Of a DNA stretch of 64,000 nt, positions 1-8,845 are shown piece after piece. Source of the stretch: Verrucomicrobiota bacterium (GTDB lineage: Bacteria; Verrucomicrobiota; Verrucomicrobiia; Opitutales; Opitutaceae); contig JACTNC010000017.1 in NCBI GenBank assembly GCA_014584295.1, positions 19,497 to 83,496 on the forward strand, in the 5' to 3' direction. Position 1 is the first letter of the stretch; each line of letters begins with the position of its first letter. Under the pieces are notes generated by a model that saw only the letters and a program-made list of their open reading frames with translations, was not told where the DNA came from and did no database searches. The position numbers and the translations under genes were made by a program.

Positions 1-1112
1 TTCAGACGTTCCTTGTCGACCGCGTTCACGTTGAAGGGTGGATTGGCAAGCACGAAGTCAAACCTGCCGGTTTGCTTTCGTGAACCCTCATCCCCGTCCC
101 TTCTCCCAGTGGGAGAAGGGTGGCCGGCAGGCCGGGTTGAGGGTTCGATGCCTGCCCCGCAGGCATCGAATGGGTCGTCGTAGTAGCTGTTGATCTGGCC
201 GCCGTGGCGGATGTCGCCTTCGAGGCCATGCACCGCCAGATTCATCCGGCACAGCCTCCCCGTCTCGTCGGTTTTTTCTACTCCGTGAATTGAAAGCTCG
301 CGTGCGGGGTCGCCGCTGTAATCTGGTGGTGAACCCTCACTCCCAGCCTTTCTCCCACTGGGAGAAGGGTGGCCCACAGGCCGGGTTGAGGGCGGCGAAG
401 CCTTATGCTCTGAAACAAATCTCGCCGATTGCACGAACATACCGCCCGAGCCGCAAGCCGGGTCGAGGATGCGCCCGTGGTAGGGCTCGATGATTTCGGT
501 GAGGAGGCGGACGATGCAGGACGGGGTGTAGAACTCGCCGCCTTTCTGGCCCTCGGTGCGGGCAAATTCACCGAGGAAGTATTCGTAGATGCGCCCGAAG
601 GCGTCGTAGTCCACGGTGGAGGGGATCTCGGAGACCTTTTTCAGCAGTTCCTTGAGGAGGGTGCTGGTGAAGAGATTGTAGGTCTTGGGCAGGACGCCGG
701 CGAGCTGCGGGTTGTGCTTCTCGATGTCGCGCATCGCTTCGTTGACCTTCGCACCGATGTCCGCTGCCTCGGGGAGGTTGAGCAGGAAGTCAAACCGGGC
801 ATGCGGCGGCAGGAACAGGACGCCGGCAGCGTGGTAAGCCTCCGGTTGGTCAACGCGGGAGCCGCGTCGTGAGGGAACCGCCGCACCCTCACCCCCGGCC
901 CCTCTCCCAGAGGGAGAGGGGAGTTCGAGCTTGGCGCGGTGTTGCGCGAAGCGCACTTCGGCAAAGCGGAGGAAGATGATGCCGAGGATGGGCCCGGAGT
1001 ATTCCTGGGCCTTCAGGCTGGAATTGGCGCGAAATTGACCAGCGCTGTCCCAGAGCCGCTTTTCCAGCGTCCCGGTGAGAGAGTCTTTTTCAGAAGGAGC
1101 GATCCATTGCAT
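1..1112 (-). CDS. hsdM: Type I restriction-modification DNA methyltransferase subunit HsdM, 5' part, with three in-frame palindromic repeats
   Basis: This is the N-terminal ~370 residues of an adenine-N6 methyltransferase of a type I restriction-modification system; the rest lies beyond the left edge. Reading from an ATG at 1112 gives an uninterrupted frame with the HsdM N-terminal helical domain (start [10 protein letters not shown], then [15 protein letters not shown]), the block GGEFYTPS near residue 191, the SAM-binding motif [10 protein letters not shown] at about 217 and the catalytic NPPF at about 357. Three palindromic repeats (885-921, 331-395, 82-148) are translated in frame at about residues 65-80, 238-263 and 318-345, all between the conserved blocks. 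The frame has no stop, so the protein may still be functional. hsdS and hsdR would be expected to the left. Reading frame and motifs are direct observation; activity is inference. Confidence 0.88.
   Translation of the reverse strand, partial: MQWIAPSEKDSLTGTLEKRLWDSAGQFRANSSLKAQEYSGPILGIIFLRFAEVRFAQHRAKLELPSPSGRGAGGEGAAVPSRRGSRVDQPEAYHAAGVLFLPPHARFDFLLNLPEAADIGAKVNEAMRDIEKHNPQLAGVLPKTYNLFTSTLLKELLKKVSEIPSTVDYDAFGRIYEYFLGEFARTEGQKGGEFYTPSCIVRLLTEIIEPYHGRILDPACGSGGMFVQSARFVSEHKASPPSTRPVGHPSPSGRKAGSEGSPPDYSGDPARELSIHGVEKTDETGRLCRMNLAVHGLEGDIRHGGQINSYYDDPFDACGAGIEPSTRPAGHPSPTGRRDGDEGSRKQTGRFDFVLANPPFNVNAVDKERL
82..170. repeat. Palindromic repeat copy 1 inside hsdM
   Basis: This is a ~65-bp element with a GGGAGAAGGG-type core stem, nearly identical to the copy at 331-395. 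A perfect 12-bp hairpin follows it (TTCGATGCCTGC, 3-nt loop, GCAGGCATCGAA; 144-170). It is read in frame by hsdM between the codons for DDPFDA and TGRFDF, just before the catalytic NPPF block. No stop codon is introduced. Confidence 0.85.
331..395. repeat. Palindromic repeat copy 2 inside hsdM
   Basis: This ~65-bp copy has the same order of segments as copy 1: GAACCCTCA at one end, CTCCCACTGGGAG in the centre and CCGGGTTGAGGG at the other end. It lies in frame between the codons for the DPACGSGG block and the segment [10 protein letters not shown]. Copies 1 and 2 differ at only a handful of positions. Confidence 0.85.
885..921. repeat. Palindromic repeat copy 3 (short form) inside hsdM
   Basis: This shorter relative of ~37 bp has the core CCCTCTCCCAGAGGGAGAGG and a CCCTCACCCC end. 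It is translated in frame as [12 protein letters not shown], after the codons for HRAKLE in the HsdM N-terminal domain. The type is widespread in GC-rich bacterial genomes, so it probably belongs to a dispersed repeat family. Confidence 0.8.
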
Positions 1113-1431
1113 AGGGGCCGTGCAAAACGGCCACCCTGAGATGCCGCGCAAGCGTCGATTAGCCAAGCCACAAGTCTGGTAGGCAATATGACGCAAGCCA
1201 CCGGGAACTGGGCCGATTCTCGTCCATTGCCATGTGACGATTTAATCCTACACAACGCAATTTGATCCAACAACAGATTGAATAGGCTGCACAGATACAG
1301 AACGTTAAGTCACGTCGGCGCGTTCTCCACTCATTCATCCACGTATTTAGTTTGTGGATGCACATGACCCTCTGCAATTCCGTGCAATCTGTGTAATCTG
1401 TGGTTTCAACTGCGTTTTTTAGGTTGGAAAT
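1113..1431. other. Intergenic stretch between hsdM and tRNA-Ile
   Basis: I see no coding frame, tRNA or convincing hairpin in these ~320 bases. They lie immediately 3' of the tRNA gene, a common integration site for mobile islands, which could explain the restriction-modification gene next door. I found no repeat of the tRNA 3' end to support an att site. Confidence 0.5.
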
Positions 1432-1739
1432 TGGTGGGCCCACCGGGATTCGAACCCAGAACCAAGGGATTCAAGTTGGTGCGTCTTTCGACGCTCCTCG
1501 GACTATGTCTTCACCCGCGTCGTGCGACGGGAGGGTGACGGGAGCGGTTGCGGTGATTAAGGAGGCTGAACTCCTCCGCTAGTCTCTACACCTTCCGATG
1601 GTGTACCATCGGCTCGGCTCGGCGTTGCCATGCGTTTCCGCGAAGGTTTCTCCGAGTTTCCCCGTATCCCAACCGCAGCTTTCCCGCGGTTGGCACCTGT
1701 TTGATGAGTCCCCTGCTCTAACCGTTGAGCTATAGGCCC
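1432..1739 (-). tRNA. ileX: tRNA-Ile(CAU) split by a group I intron
   Basis: The 5' exon is 1704-1739 (acceptor GGGCCTA, D-arm GCTC...GAGC, anticodon stem GGGGA, then CTCAT). The 3' exon is 1432-1471 (AATCCCT, T-arm CTGGG-TTCGAAT-CCCGG, acceptor TGGGCCC, A, encoded CCA). Joined, they make a complete cloverleaf with anticodon loop CTCATAA. The anticodon CAT and overall likeness to bacterial tRNA-Ile2 point to the isoleucine AUA-decoding tRNA, whose C34 is converted to lysidine by TilS, rather than to a methionine tRNA. The anticodon loop is interrupted after position 36 by 232 nt (1472-1703), so the tRNA depends on splicing. Confidence 0.93.
1472..1703 (-). ncRNA. Group I self-splicing intron (IC3-like) in the tRNA-Ile anticodon loop
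   Basis: This 232-nt intron follows the anticodon CAT and ends in the expected terminal G at 1472. An internal guide containing GUG can pair with exon CAU to form P1. P2 is a CCAACCGC/GCGGTTGG hairpin. The core contains ATGGCAACGCCGAGCC, a perfect P6a stem CCGATGG/CCATCGG (1595-1612), the P7 strands AGACTA (1580-1585) and TAGTC within GACATAGTC (1501-1509), and a GAAA-capped P9 stem. These elements and their order resemble the well-studied Azoarcus tRNA-Ile intron. There is no homing endonuclease frame inside, so it looks like a small ribozyme-only intron. Confidence 0.92.
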
Positions 1740-1924
1740 AGAATAGTGAAAGAACGGTCGACAGGAAAACGGACAGGGAGGCCCATGGCTACACCAAATC
1801 CACCGCCTCCCGATTCGGAGTTTCCTGGTGCTGCAACACGGTGCAGCGGAAGGAAAAGACGGGTTGTGGCAACAAGGACGGGCAGGCGGGGCCGAATCTT
1901 CGGCCCAGTGCAGGGGCCGATCCT

Positions 1925-2272
1925 TCAGGAACTCAGGGTGACCAGCGGAGCGGTTGTCACGTGGCGCGGCGGGATGTCCAGGCGCAGAACCTTGGCCGGC
2001 TGGTTCGATTTTTCCTGAAGGCTGTGTGCAGTGCCTTTGGGAACCAGGAGCGCAGTCTGCGGGTGCAGGTAGGTGCTTACACCTGCGGAGTTGATCATGA
2101 CCGTGCCGTCGCAGCCGACATAGATGCGATCATTGGCGCTGTCTGTCTCGTCCGAAATTCCTCCCCCTGGGCTGAAGGCAAGCACGGTGGCGTGGTAGCC
2201 CCCCGATGCCAGGATTTCATGTGCGGTGAATGGCGGAGCTGAGGGTTCGAGAGTTGTGATGAGCGGATTCAT
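1925..2272 (-). CDS. Small single-domain cupin protein
   Basis: This ~115-residue protein has a conserved beta-barrel (cupin) layout: HEILASGGYHATVL, a glycine-rich turn (SPGGGISD), then LHPQTALLVPKGTAHSL near the C-terminus and a closing strand. The start at 2272 (MNPLITT) is preferred to an upstream ATG at 2323 because the extra 17 residues are proline-rich and unlike the family. Substrate and metal ligands cannot be assigned: only one clear His-containing strand remains. It stands alone downstream of the metY/hairpin region, in the same orientation. Confidence 0.7.
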   Translation of the reverse strand: MNPLITTLEPSAPPFTAHEILASGGYHATVLAFSPGGGISDETDSANDRIYVGCDGTVMINSAGVSTYLHPQTALLVPKGTAHSLQEKSNQPAKVLRLDIPPRHVTTAPLVTLSS

Positions 2273-2681
2273 GATTGCGGATGGACTTGGGATTTTGCGT
2301 GGATTTGGCGCCGTTTCCGCCACGAGGCAGCGAAACAGGCGCCTCGGATTCTTGAAAAGGCGACTTCGCAGACGAAGCGCCTTGCGTGCCGAGGATTGAA
2401 ACCGGCTTCCGACCTTGTCTTGCGGCGCAACTGGCGCGCCGGTTCAGAGGTCGGAGCCGGCTGCCTCAGAGTGGGTCACACACCTCCGCGGTATGATGCG
2501 GGTGGAAGGGCATGAAGCTCTGTACATGACGAACAGCGTGTACAATCACCCTGCTACGGAAAGCGACGCTGTCAAACGGCTTTGGCAGATGGCCGTCCCA
2601 CAGGCGGCGATGACTTTTCCCAATCCGCACGCCGTGGGCGCCCGTCCAAATGCAGGCGGCCACGGCACTCGAATCAGCGGT
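2273..2681. other. Intergenic region with two large hairpins downstream of metY
   Basis: No gene is visible. There are two strong inverted repeats. At 2342-2393 an outer CCTCGG/CCGAGG encloses AAGGCG-A-CTTCG / CGAAG-CGCCTT with a 4-nt loop. At 2402-2460 CCGGCTTCCGACCT pairs with AGGTCGGAGCCGG. No T-tract follows either one, so a standard intrinsic terminator is not demonstrated. They could be a bidirectional terminator or a structured RNA. Confidence 0.55.
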
Positions 2682-4055
<1,374 letters not shown>

Positions 4056-4216
4056 TCAGTCTTCATGGAGATACTTGCGGAAAGAACAGGAGACTGAACG
4101 AATCGAGGTGGGTCAACTTGGAAAAAGTATTTAACCCTTGATAGTAAAGAATCAGCTGGGATTGTGATTTCGGCTTTGGCCAATGAAGAGTTTGGTGCAT
4201 TGATCGAACGACACGC

Positions 4217-5068
4217 ATGAAATTCTCCCGTCCTGAGGCCGACATCTACCTGCCAGACCCGTCTGCAAAACCATCGGATGCGCTTGGGCGGGTCACGCAC
4301 CTCTGCGTCGCGGCGCATCAGGACGACATTGAGATCATGGCCTTTGAAGGCATCACGTTCTGCCTGGATCATCCCGGGAAGGCGTTCGGCGGCGTGGTGG
4401 TCACGAATGGCGCGGGTTCGCCGCGCACGGGGAGTTACGCGTCCATGACGGATGCGGAGATGCAGCGAGTGCGTCGCGACGAGCAGCGGCGGGCTGCGGA
4501 GATGGGGCGCTATGCGATCCAGATTCAACTGGCCCACCCCAGCGGCGACGTGAAGACGCGTGGGCATGCCGCGGTCATCGGAGATCTCGTGCAGATTTTC
4601 TCGGGCTGTTCTCCGGAGGTGCTCTATCTGCACCAGCCGGCTGACAAGCATGACACCCACGTGGCGTTGCTGAGACGCTGCCTGGAGGCGTTGCGTTTGA
4701 TTCCTTCGGACCGCCGACCCCGACGCGTGCTGGGTTGTGAAGTCTGGCGTGATCTCGACTGGATGGTCGACACGGACAAGGTTGCGCTCGACTCGGGCGG
4801 TCACCCGGAACTGGCGGGCGAGATCCTCAAGGTCTTTGATTCGCAGGTGAGCGGCGGCAAACGCTACGACCTCGCGACGCTTGGTCGGCGATCTGCCAAT
4901 GCCACGTTTCACACCTCGCACGCGACGGATCGGATGAGTGGCATCACGTGGGCGATGGACCTGACGCCGTTGGTGAAGGATGACAACCTGTCGCTGGAGG
5001 AATTCACCGTTGGCTACATCGACCGGCTGAGGAGTGACGTGGTTCGCCGGCTACGTGCCTTTGGGTGA
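4217..5068 (+). CDS. PIG-L (LmbE-like) family deacetylase
   Basis: This 283-residue zinc-dependent de-N-acetylase-like protein carries the family's N-terminal motif AAHQDDIEIM (His and Asp zinc ligands plus catalytic Asp) and the later histidine block HDTHVALLRR around residue 155. Members remove N-acetyl groups from amino sugars or related conjugates (GlcNAc-PI, mycothiol and bacillithiol precursors, chitooligosaccharides). The substrate here is unknown. No signal peptide is evident, so it is probably cytoplasmic. It stands between metY (divergent) and queE (convergent) with no obvious partner. Confidence 0.88.
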   Translation: MKFSRPEADIYLPDPSAKPSDALGRVTHLCVAAHQDDIEIMAFEGITFCLDHPGKAFGGVVVTNGAGSPRTGSYASMTDAEMQRVRRDEQRRAAEMGRYAIQIQLAHPSGDVKTRGHAAVIGDLVQIFSGCSPEVLYLHQPADKHDTHVALLRRCLEALRLIPSDRRPRRVLGCEVWRDLDWMVDTDKVALDSGGHPELAGEILKVFDSQVSGGKRYDLATLGRRSANATFHTSHATDRMSGITWAMDLTPLVKDDNLSLEEFTVGYIDRLRSDVVRRLRAFG

Positions 5069-5188
5069 GCAAGGGGTCACCCGGTTGCGTCGAGCCTGCG
5101 GATCACGGATCTTTGACGTTTGGCGGAAAGAAGCGTTGAACACCGAAAGCCCGATTTTGCCGGTTGGGGGGGAACGACGCGATGAGCG

Positions 5189-5887
5189 CTACGTTCCGCG
5201 TTTGTTGCCGTAGAGTTCGATGTGGAGACGGTGCGCGTAGCGATAGCCCCGCGATTTGCATACCTCGCTGAGCCAGGACGCACGGGACCGCATGGTGTCG
5301 AGGGTCTTCGCCTCGGGCATGAGTTGAATTTTGTGGGGTGGAATTTCGACGCCAAGGGATCGAATCATGCCTTCCATTTCATCCACGTCGCCGGGGTGTG
5401 AAATGACGAACTTGAACTGATAGTTGCAGCCTGCGGACAGCCAGGCGCGAACGATGGCGGGCTGCCAGCGGGTGGCTTCGTGGCGTTTTCTCCAAGTGGG
5501 GTGCTGGGTGGCGTCGGGGGCGGAATTCAGGAGCTTGGGTGACATCGATGCGAGATCGCATGCTATGCCGTCGGGCGCGATCGTCGCGGCCGTTTCAATC
5601 GTGACATGGTAGGCGCGCTGCTTCAGTTCACGCGCGAGATCGCGAATGCCGGGCGCAATCATCGGTTCACCACCTGTGATGACGACATGCCGTGCAACAG
5701 GATGAGCCTCGACGGCGCACAGAAGCTGCTCGACGGATTGCTGGATTCCCTCGGGATTCCATGACGCGTAGGGCGTATCGCACCAGACGCAGCGCAAATT
5801 GCAGCCGCTGGTGCGGACAAAAACAGAGGGAACGCCGGTGAGCTCTCCCTCGCCCTGAAGCGAATAGAATACCTCGGAAATCAACAT
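5189..5887 (-). CDS. queE: 7-carboxy-7-deazaguanine synthase (radical SAM)
   Basis: QueE rearranges 6-carboxytetrahydropterin to 7-carboxy-7-deazaguanine (CDG), the second committed step toward queuosine. The 232-residue protein opens with EVFYSLQGEGELTG and has the radical-SAM cysteine motif SGCNLRCVWCDTPY (CxxxCxxC) near residue 28, followed by TGGEPMI. It lies 6 bp downstream of queC in the same orientation, so the two are almost certainly cotranscribed. The C-terminus contains LMPEAKT, typical of the family. Confidence 0.95.
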   Translation of the reverse strand: MLISEVFYSLQGEGELTGVPSVFVRTSGCNLRCVWCDTPYASWNPEGIQQSVEQLLCAVEAHPVARHVVITGGEPMIAPGIRDLARELKQRAYHVTIETAATIAPDGIACDLASMSPKLLNSAPDATQHPTWRKRHEATRWQPAIVRAWLSAGCNYQFKFVISHPGDVDEMEGMIRSLGVEIPPHKIQLMPEAKTLDTMRSRASWLSEVCKSRGYRYAHRLHIELYGNKRGT

Positions 5888-5893
5888 GACCGG

Positions 5894-6622
5894 TCAGCCG
5901 CGCTCCTTGGGGTTTTCAGTCCTCTGCGCGGAGACGCCGCGTGTCGGATTTGGGGGAAGCGGTGCGTTATTGGCGTAGGTTGTCGGATCGACGAGGCCTG
6001 CGACAATGAAGGCTTCGCGTCGTTCGACACAGGTTCCGCAGCGCCCGCAATGCAACTCGCCGCCCTTGTAGCATGACCAGGTGCGCGCAAGGTCGACGCC
6101 CAGTTTTCTGCCCTCGCCGGCGATTTCTCCCTTGGTCATGGCGATGAACGGTCGAAGCAGGTGAATCCCAGCGTAGGTGCCGAGACGCATCGCATCGCCC
6201 ATGGCCCGCATGAAATCCTCGCGGCAGTCCGGGTAAATCGCATGATCCCCGCCGTGGGCGGCGATCACGAGTCCCTGCGCGTCGGCGCTTTCCGCGTACC
6301 CGCAGGCGATGCTGAGGAAGATGGCGTTGCGGAAGGGCACGACCGTCTGCTTCATGTTCTCGGCGGCGTAGTGTCCTTCGGGGATGCTCCCGCCGGACTG
6401 GAGGAGGTCGGAGGTGAAGAGCTGATTGACGAACGGGAGCGCGATGACGTCGTGGCGAAGACCGAGCTTCTGGGCGTGCTCTTGCGCAAACGGGATTTCG
6501 CGGGCGTTGTGTTTGGCGCCGTAGTCGAAGCTCACGACCCGGGTGACCGCGTGATGTGTATTTGCCCAGTGGAGCGCGGTCACTGAGTCCATCCCGCCGG
6601 AACAAAGAACGACGACATTCAT
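5894..6622 (-). CDS. queC: 7-cyano-7-deazaguanine synthase
   Basis: QueC converts CDG to preQ0 using ATP and ammonia. The 242-residue protein has the PP-loop CSGGMDSVTALHW at its N-terminus and the C-terminal zinc-binding cysteines in CYKGG...HCGRCGTCVERREAF. It precedes queE in a two-gene queuosine-precursor operon; queD and queF are not in this window. The leader (6623-6720) was examined for a preQ1 riboswitch and none of the known classes was recognisable by eye. Confidence 0.95.
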   Translation of the reverse strand: MNVVVLCSGGMDSVTALHWANTHHAVTRVVSFDYGAKHNAREIPFAQEHAQKLGLRHDVIALPFVNQLFTSDLLQSGGSIPEGHYAAENMKQTVVPFRNAIFLSIACGYAESADAQGLVIAAHGGDHAIYPDCREDFMRAMGDAMRLGTYAGIHLLRPFIAMTKGEIAGEGRKLGVDLARTWSCYKGGELHCGRCGTCVERREAFIVAGLVDPTTYANNAPLPPNPTRGVSAQRTENPKERG

Positions 6623-7231
6623 TTCGATGAGCCCAGGTGGTGCGGGGATTCAAGGTCACAGTGCGGACGCAGCATCGCTGCTATCATGGCGCCCAGGAAA
6701 CGGGGACGAGACGAAAAGAAGGCGAGGGAACGAATCTGAACCATGTGTCCGCAGACTTTGGCGCCCGATCATGCGAAGGCAAATCCCTGCGTAGCCGGTG
6801 AAATGCCCTTCGAAATCGTCTGCGGTACGGCCCGTCACGCGGGTGAATACCCTGCTGAATCGAAGAAGGAAAAGGTTGGACCACGGATCGCACAGAATGC
6901 GCAGAGTGTTTTATGTGAAGGCCCCAGCTATCAATCGCCTTGAGGGGCATGCTTCGTCGTGCCCGGTTCGCAAAGTGACGGGATCGTCCAGCTTCCGATT
7001 CTGCTTTCAGCAATCTGGGAAGATTGCGAAGTCGATTCCGATCCTCGGGACTTGGAAAGTCCTGCTACTTTTCGATCTGGTCACGACGAAGCGTGCCCCT
7101 CCCATTTTTTGGGTCTGCCGTTTTTGGATCTGTCAATACGATGATGCTGAACGGTCGAAAGGGTTTGTCGGGTGGTGCCATTTTAGCCTGTTCAATCAAA
7201 GCGGGTGGCGTTGAACTGGATCGCGCCCCTT
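6623..7231. other. Intergenic region between queC and the bicupin gene
   Basis: About 610 bases lie between two divergent genes. Short open frames occur but lack family resemblance and have low-complexity composition. No RNA gene or long repeat is evident. It presumably holds the promoters of the queCE operon and of the bicupin gene; I could not assign -35/-10 boxes with confidence. Confidence 0.5.
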
Positions 7232-8071
7232 ATGCACCCGGTTCGGATTGCACTTGTAGCTTTCTTCGTGTGGCCCTTCTGCACCACTTTCGCCGAGACC
7301 AGCCCCACGCCTCCGCTGGGATCCACGGCATTTGTCTGGGAGGATCTCGTACCCCGGGCTACCCGCAATGGCGAACGGCGTGAAGTGGTCAATCGTGTCA
7401 CGGCCACACTTGCGAAGCTCCAGTCGCACATCACCACACTCAATCCGGGTCTTGCTTCGCATCCGCCCCACCAGCATGCGCTTGAGGAGCTGATATTCCT
7501 GAAGGAAGGACAGCTCGACGTGACGATCAACGGGCAGACCCATGCGGCGGGTCCGGGCTCGGTTCTTTTCTACGCATCCAACGATTTCCACAACGTGAGA
7601 AACGTCGGTGCGACTCCCGCGACGTATATCGTCGTCAACTTCGGTACGACCGCAACAGCGACGGCACCCAGGGAGCGAGCCGCAGACTCGGCAGGCCCTG
7701 GCCGGCTGCGCTCTCAGGTGTTCGAGTGGCCCGCGGCGCCCTCACGGGTGAACCGAACCTCGGAACGTCGCGATTTTTTCAATGCGCCCACGGTTACCTG
7801 CGAGAACCTTTCCTGCCATTCCACGACCATCAAGCCTGGAGAAGCTGCGCATGGCGCACACCGCCACCCCGATGAGGAAGTCGTCATCGTGAAGGATGGC
7901 ATCATCGAGGCCGTGATGAATGGCACGGTGCGGCGGGGAGGTCCCGGCTCGATTTTCTTTTTCGCCTCCAATGAAGAGCACGGCCTGCGCAATGCCGGCG
8001 ACACCGCCGCCACTTATTACGTCCTTCGTGTCATCACTGCCGCCACACCCAAAGCGGTTTCGAAAAACTAA
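7232..8071 (+). CDS. Secreted two-domain cupin (bicupin) protein
   Basis: This ~279-residue protein starts with a signal peptide (MHPVRIALVAFFVWPFCTTF-A). It has two tandem cupin domains. Domain 1 carries PPHQHALEELIFLKEG with PGSVLFYASNDFHNVRN. Domain 2 carries HGAHRHPDEEVVIVKDG with PGSIFFFASNEEHGLRN. Both keep the HxH...E...H metal-ligand set, so both barrels may bind a metal. The ATG at 7232 is preferred over the GTG at 7205 because it gives a proper signal peptide. The DUF1080 gene follows about 40 bp downstream on the same strand, which suggests cotranscription. Substrate unknown, perhaps a sugar-related dioxygenase or isomerase role in the periplasm. Confidence 0.82.
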   Translation: MHPVRIALVAFFVWPFCTTFAETSPTPPLGSTAFVWEDLVPRATRNGERREVVNRVTATLAKLQSHITTLNPGLASHPPHQHALEELIFLKEGQLDVTINGQTHAAGPGSVLFYASNDFHNVRNVGATPATYIVVNFGTTATATAPRERAADSAGPGRLRSQVFEWPAAPSRVNRTSERRDFFNAPTVTCENLSCHSTTIKPGEAAHGAHRHPDEEVVIVKDGIIEAVMNGTVRRGGPGSIFFFASNEEHGLRNAGDTAATYYVLRVITAATPKAVSKN

Positions 8072-8112
8072 CTTTCCCACCGAGGGGTACTCTGATCTTT
8101 TCTCCGATCCCG

Positions 8113-8814
8113 ATGAATTTGCGTATTCCAATTTTCGCGTTCCTCCAAGTTATCGTGCTTTTCGCTGGGACAGCCGCCGCGGCGGACAACACATTGACGA
8201 CCGCGGAAAAGGCTGCCGGTTGGGAGCTCTTGTTCGACGGCAAGACCCTGAAGGGATGGCGTACCTACGTGGGGAAGTCGCCAGGAGGTTGGGAAGTTGT
8301 GGATGGGACGTTGCACGCCATTGCAAAGGTCAAAGGGGCCGAACTGATCACCGAAAAGAGGTACGATGACTTTGAGTTTTCCTGGGATTGGAAGATATCC
8401 GTGGGAGGGAATAATGGCGTGAAGTATTTCGTCACGGAAGCGCGACCGAAGTCCCCTGGTCATGAATATCAAATGCTCGACGATGCCGGCCACCCTGATG
8501 GGAAAAAAGGTGCCAATCGCCAGACCGGCGCGTTCTACGATGTGCTCCCGCCTGATCCTCACAAACCCCTGCGTCAACCGGGTGAATGGAACCATTCAAG
8601 GATCATCGTGAAGGGAAATGCCGTCGAGCACTGGCTCAATGGAGCACGGATACTCACCTACGAGATTGGAAGTGCCCGGGTGAAAGCCGCCTTGGCGAGA
8701 AGCAAGTTCAAGGATGAGCCCGGTTTCGGCGAGAAGATTGCCGGTCATCTCATGCTCACGTACCACCAGGACGATTGCTGGTTCAGAAACATCAAGATCC
8801 GTCCGCTGAAGTAG
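8113..8814 (+). CDS. Secreted 3-keto-disaccharide hydrolase domain (DUF1080) protein
   Basis: This 233-residue protein has a signal peptide (MNLRIPIFAFLQVIVLFAG...AAA) followed by a DUF1080 concanavalin-like fold. Family hallmarks seen are GWELLFDGKTLKGW near residue 38, DFEFSWDWKI, NNGVKYFV, HEYQMLDD, TGAFYDVLPP, GEWNHSRIIVKGN and VEHWLNG. DUF1080 proteins include 3-keto-glucoside and 3-keto-disaccharide hydrolases in Bacteroidota, and are abundant in Verrucomicrobia and Planctomycetes. Catalytic activity is inferred from family. It converges with the sulfatase gene 32 bp downstream. Confidence 0.88.
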   Translation: MNLRIPIFAFLQVIVLFAGTAAAADNTLTTAEKAAGWELLFDGKTLKGWRTYVGKSPGGWEVVDGTLHAIAKVKGAELITEKRYDDFEFSWDWKISVGGNNGVKYFVTEARPKSPGHEYQMLDDAGHPDGKKGANRQTGAFYDVLPPDPHKPLRQPGEWNHSRIIVKGNAVEHWLNGARILTYEIGSARVKAALARSKFKDEPGFGEKIAGHLMLTYHQDDCWFRNIKIRPLK

Positions 8815-8845
8815 CGCGACGCGTGCTTACCTGCTGTCCAAGCCT

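Noticed and set aside
1..1112. hsdM as a pseudogene broken by repeats
   Set aside because: Direct reading shows the frame stays open through all three repeats with the SAM-binding and NPPF motifs intact, so it is kept as a CDS.
6623..6720. Possible preQ1 riboswitch before queC
   Set aside because: No C-rich loop plus A-rich tail of the type I aptamer and no recognisable type II/III pattern was found by eye.
6798..7214. 138-codon plus-strand frame before the bicupin gene
   Set aside because: No family resemblance, mixed low-complexity composition, and it overlaps the region where the bicupin promoter should be.
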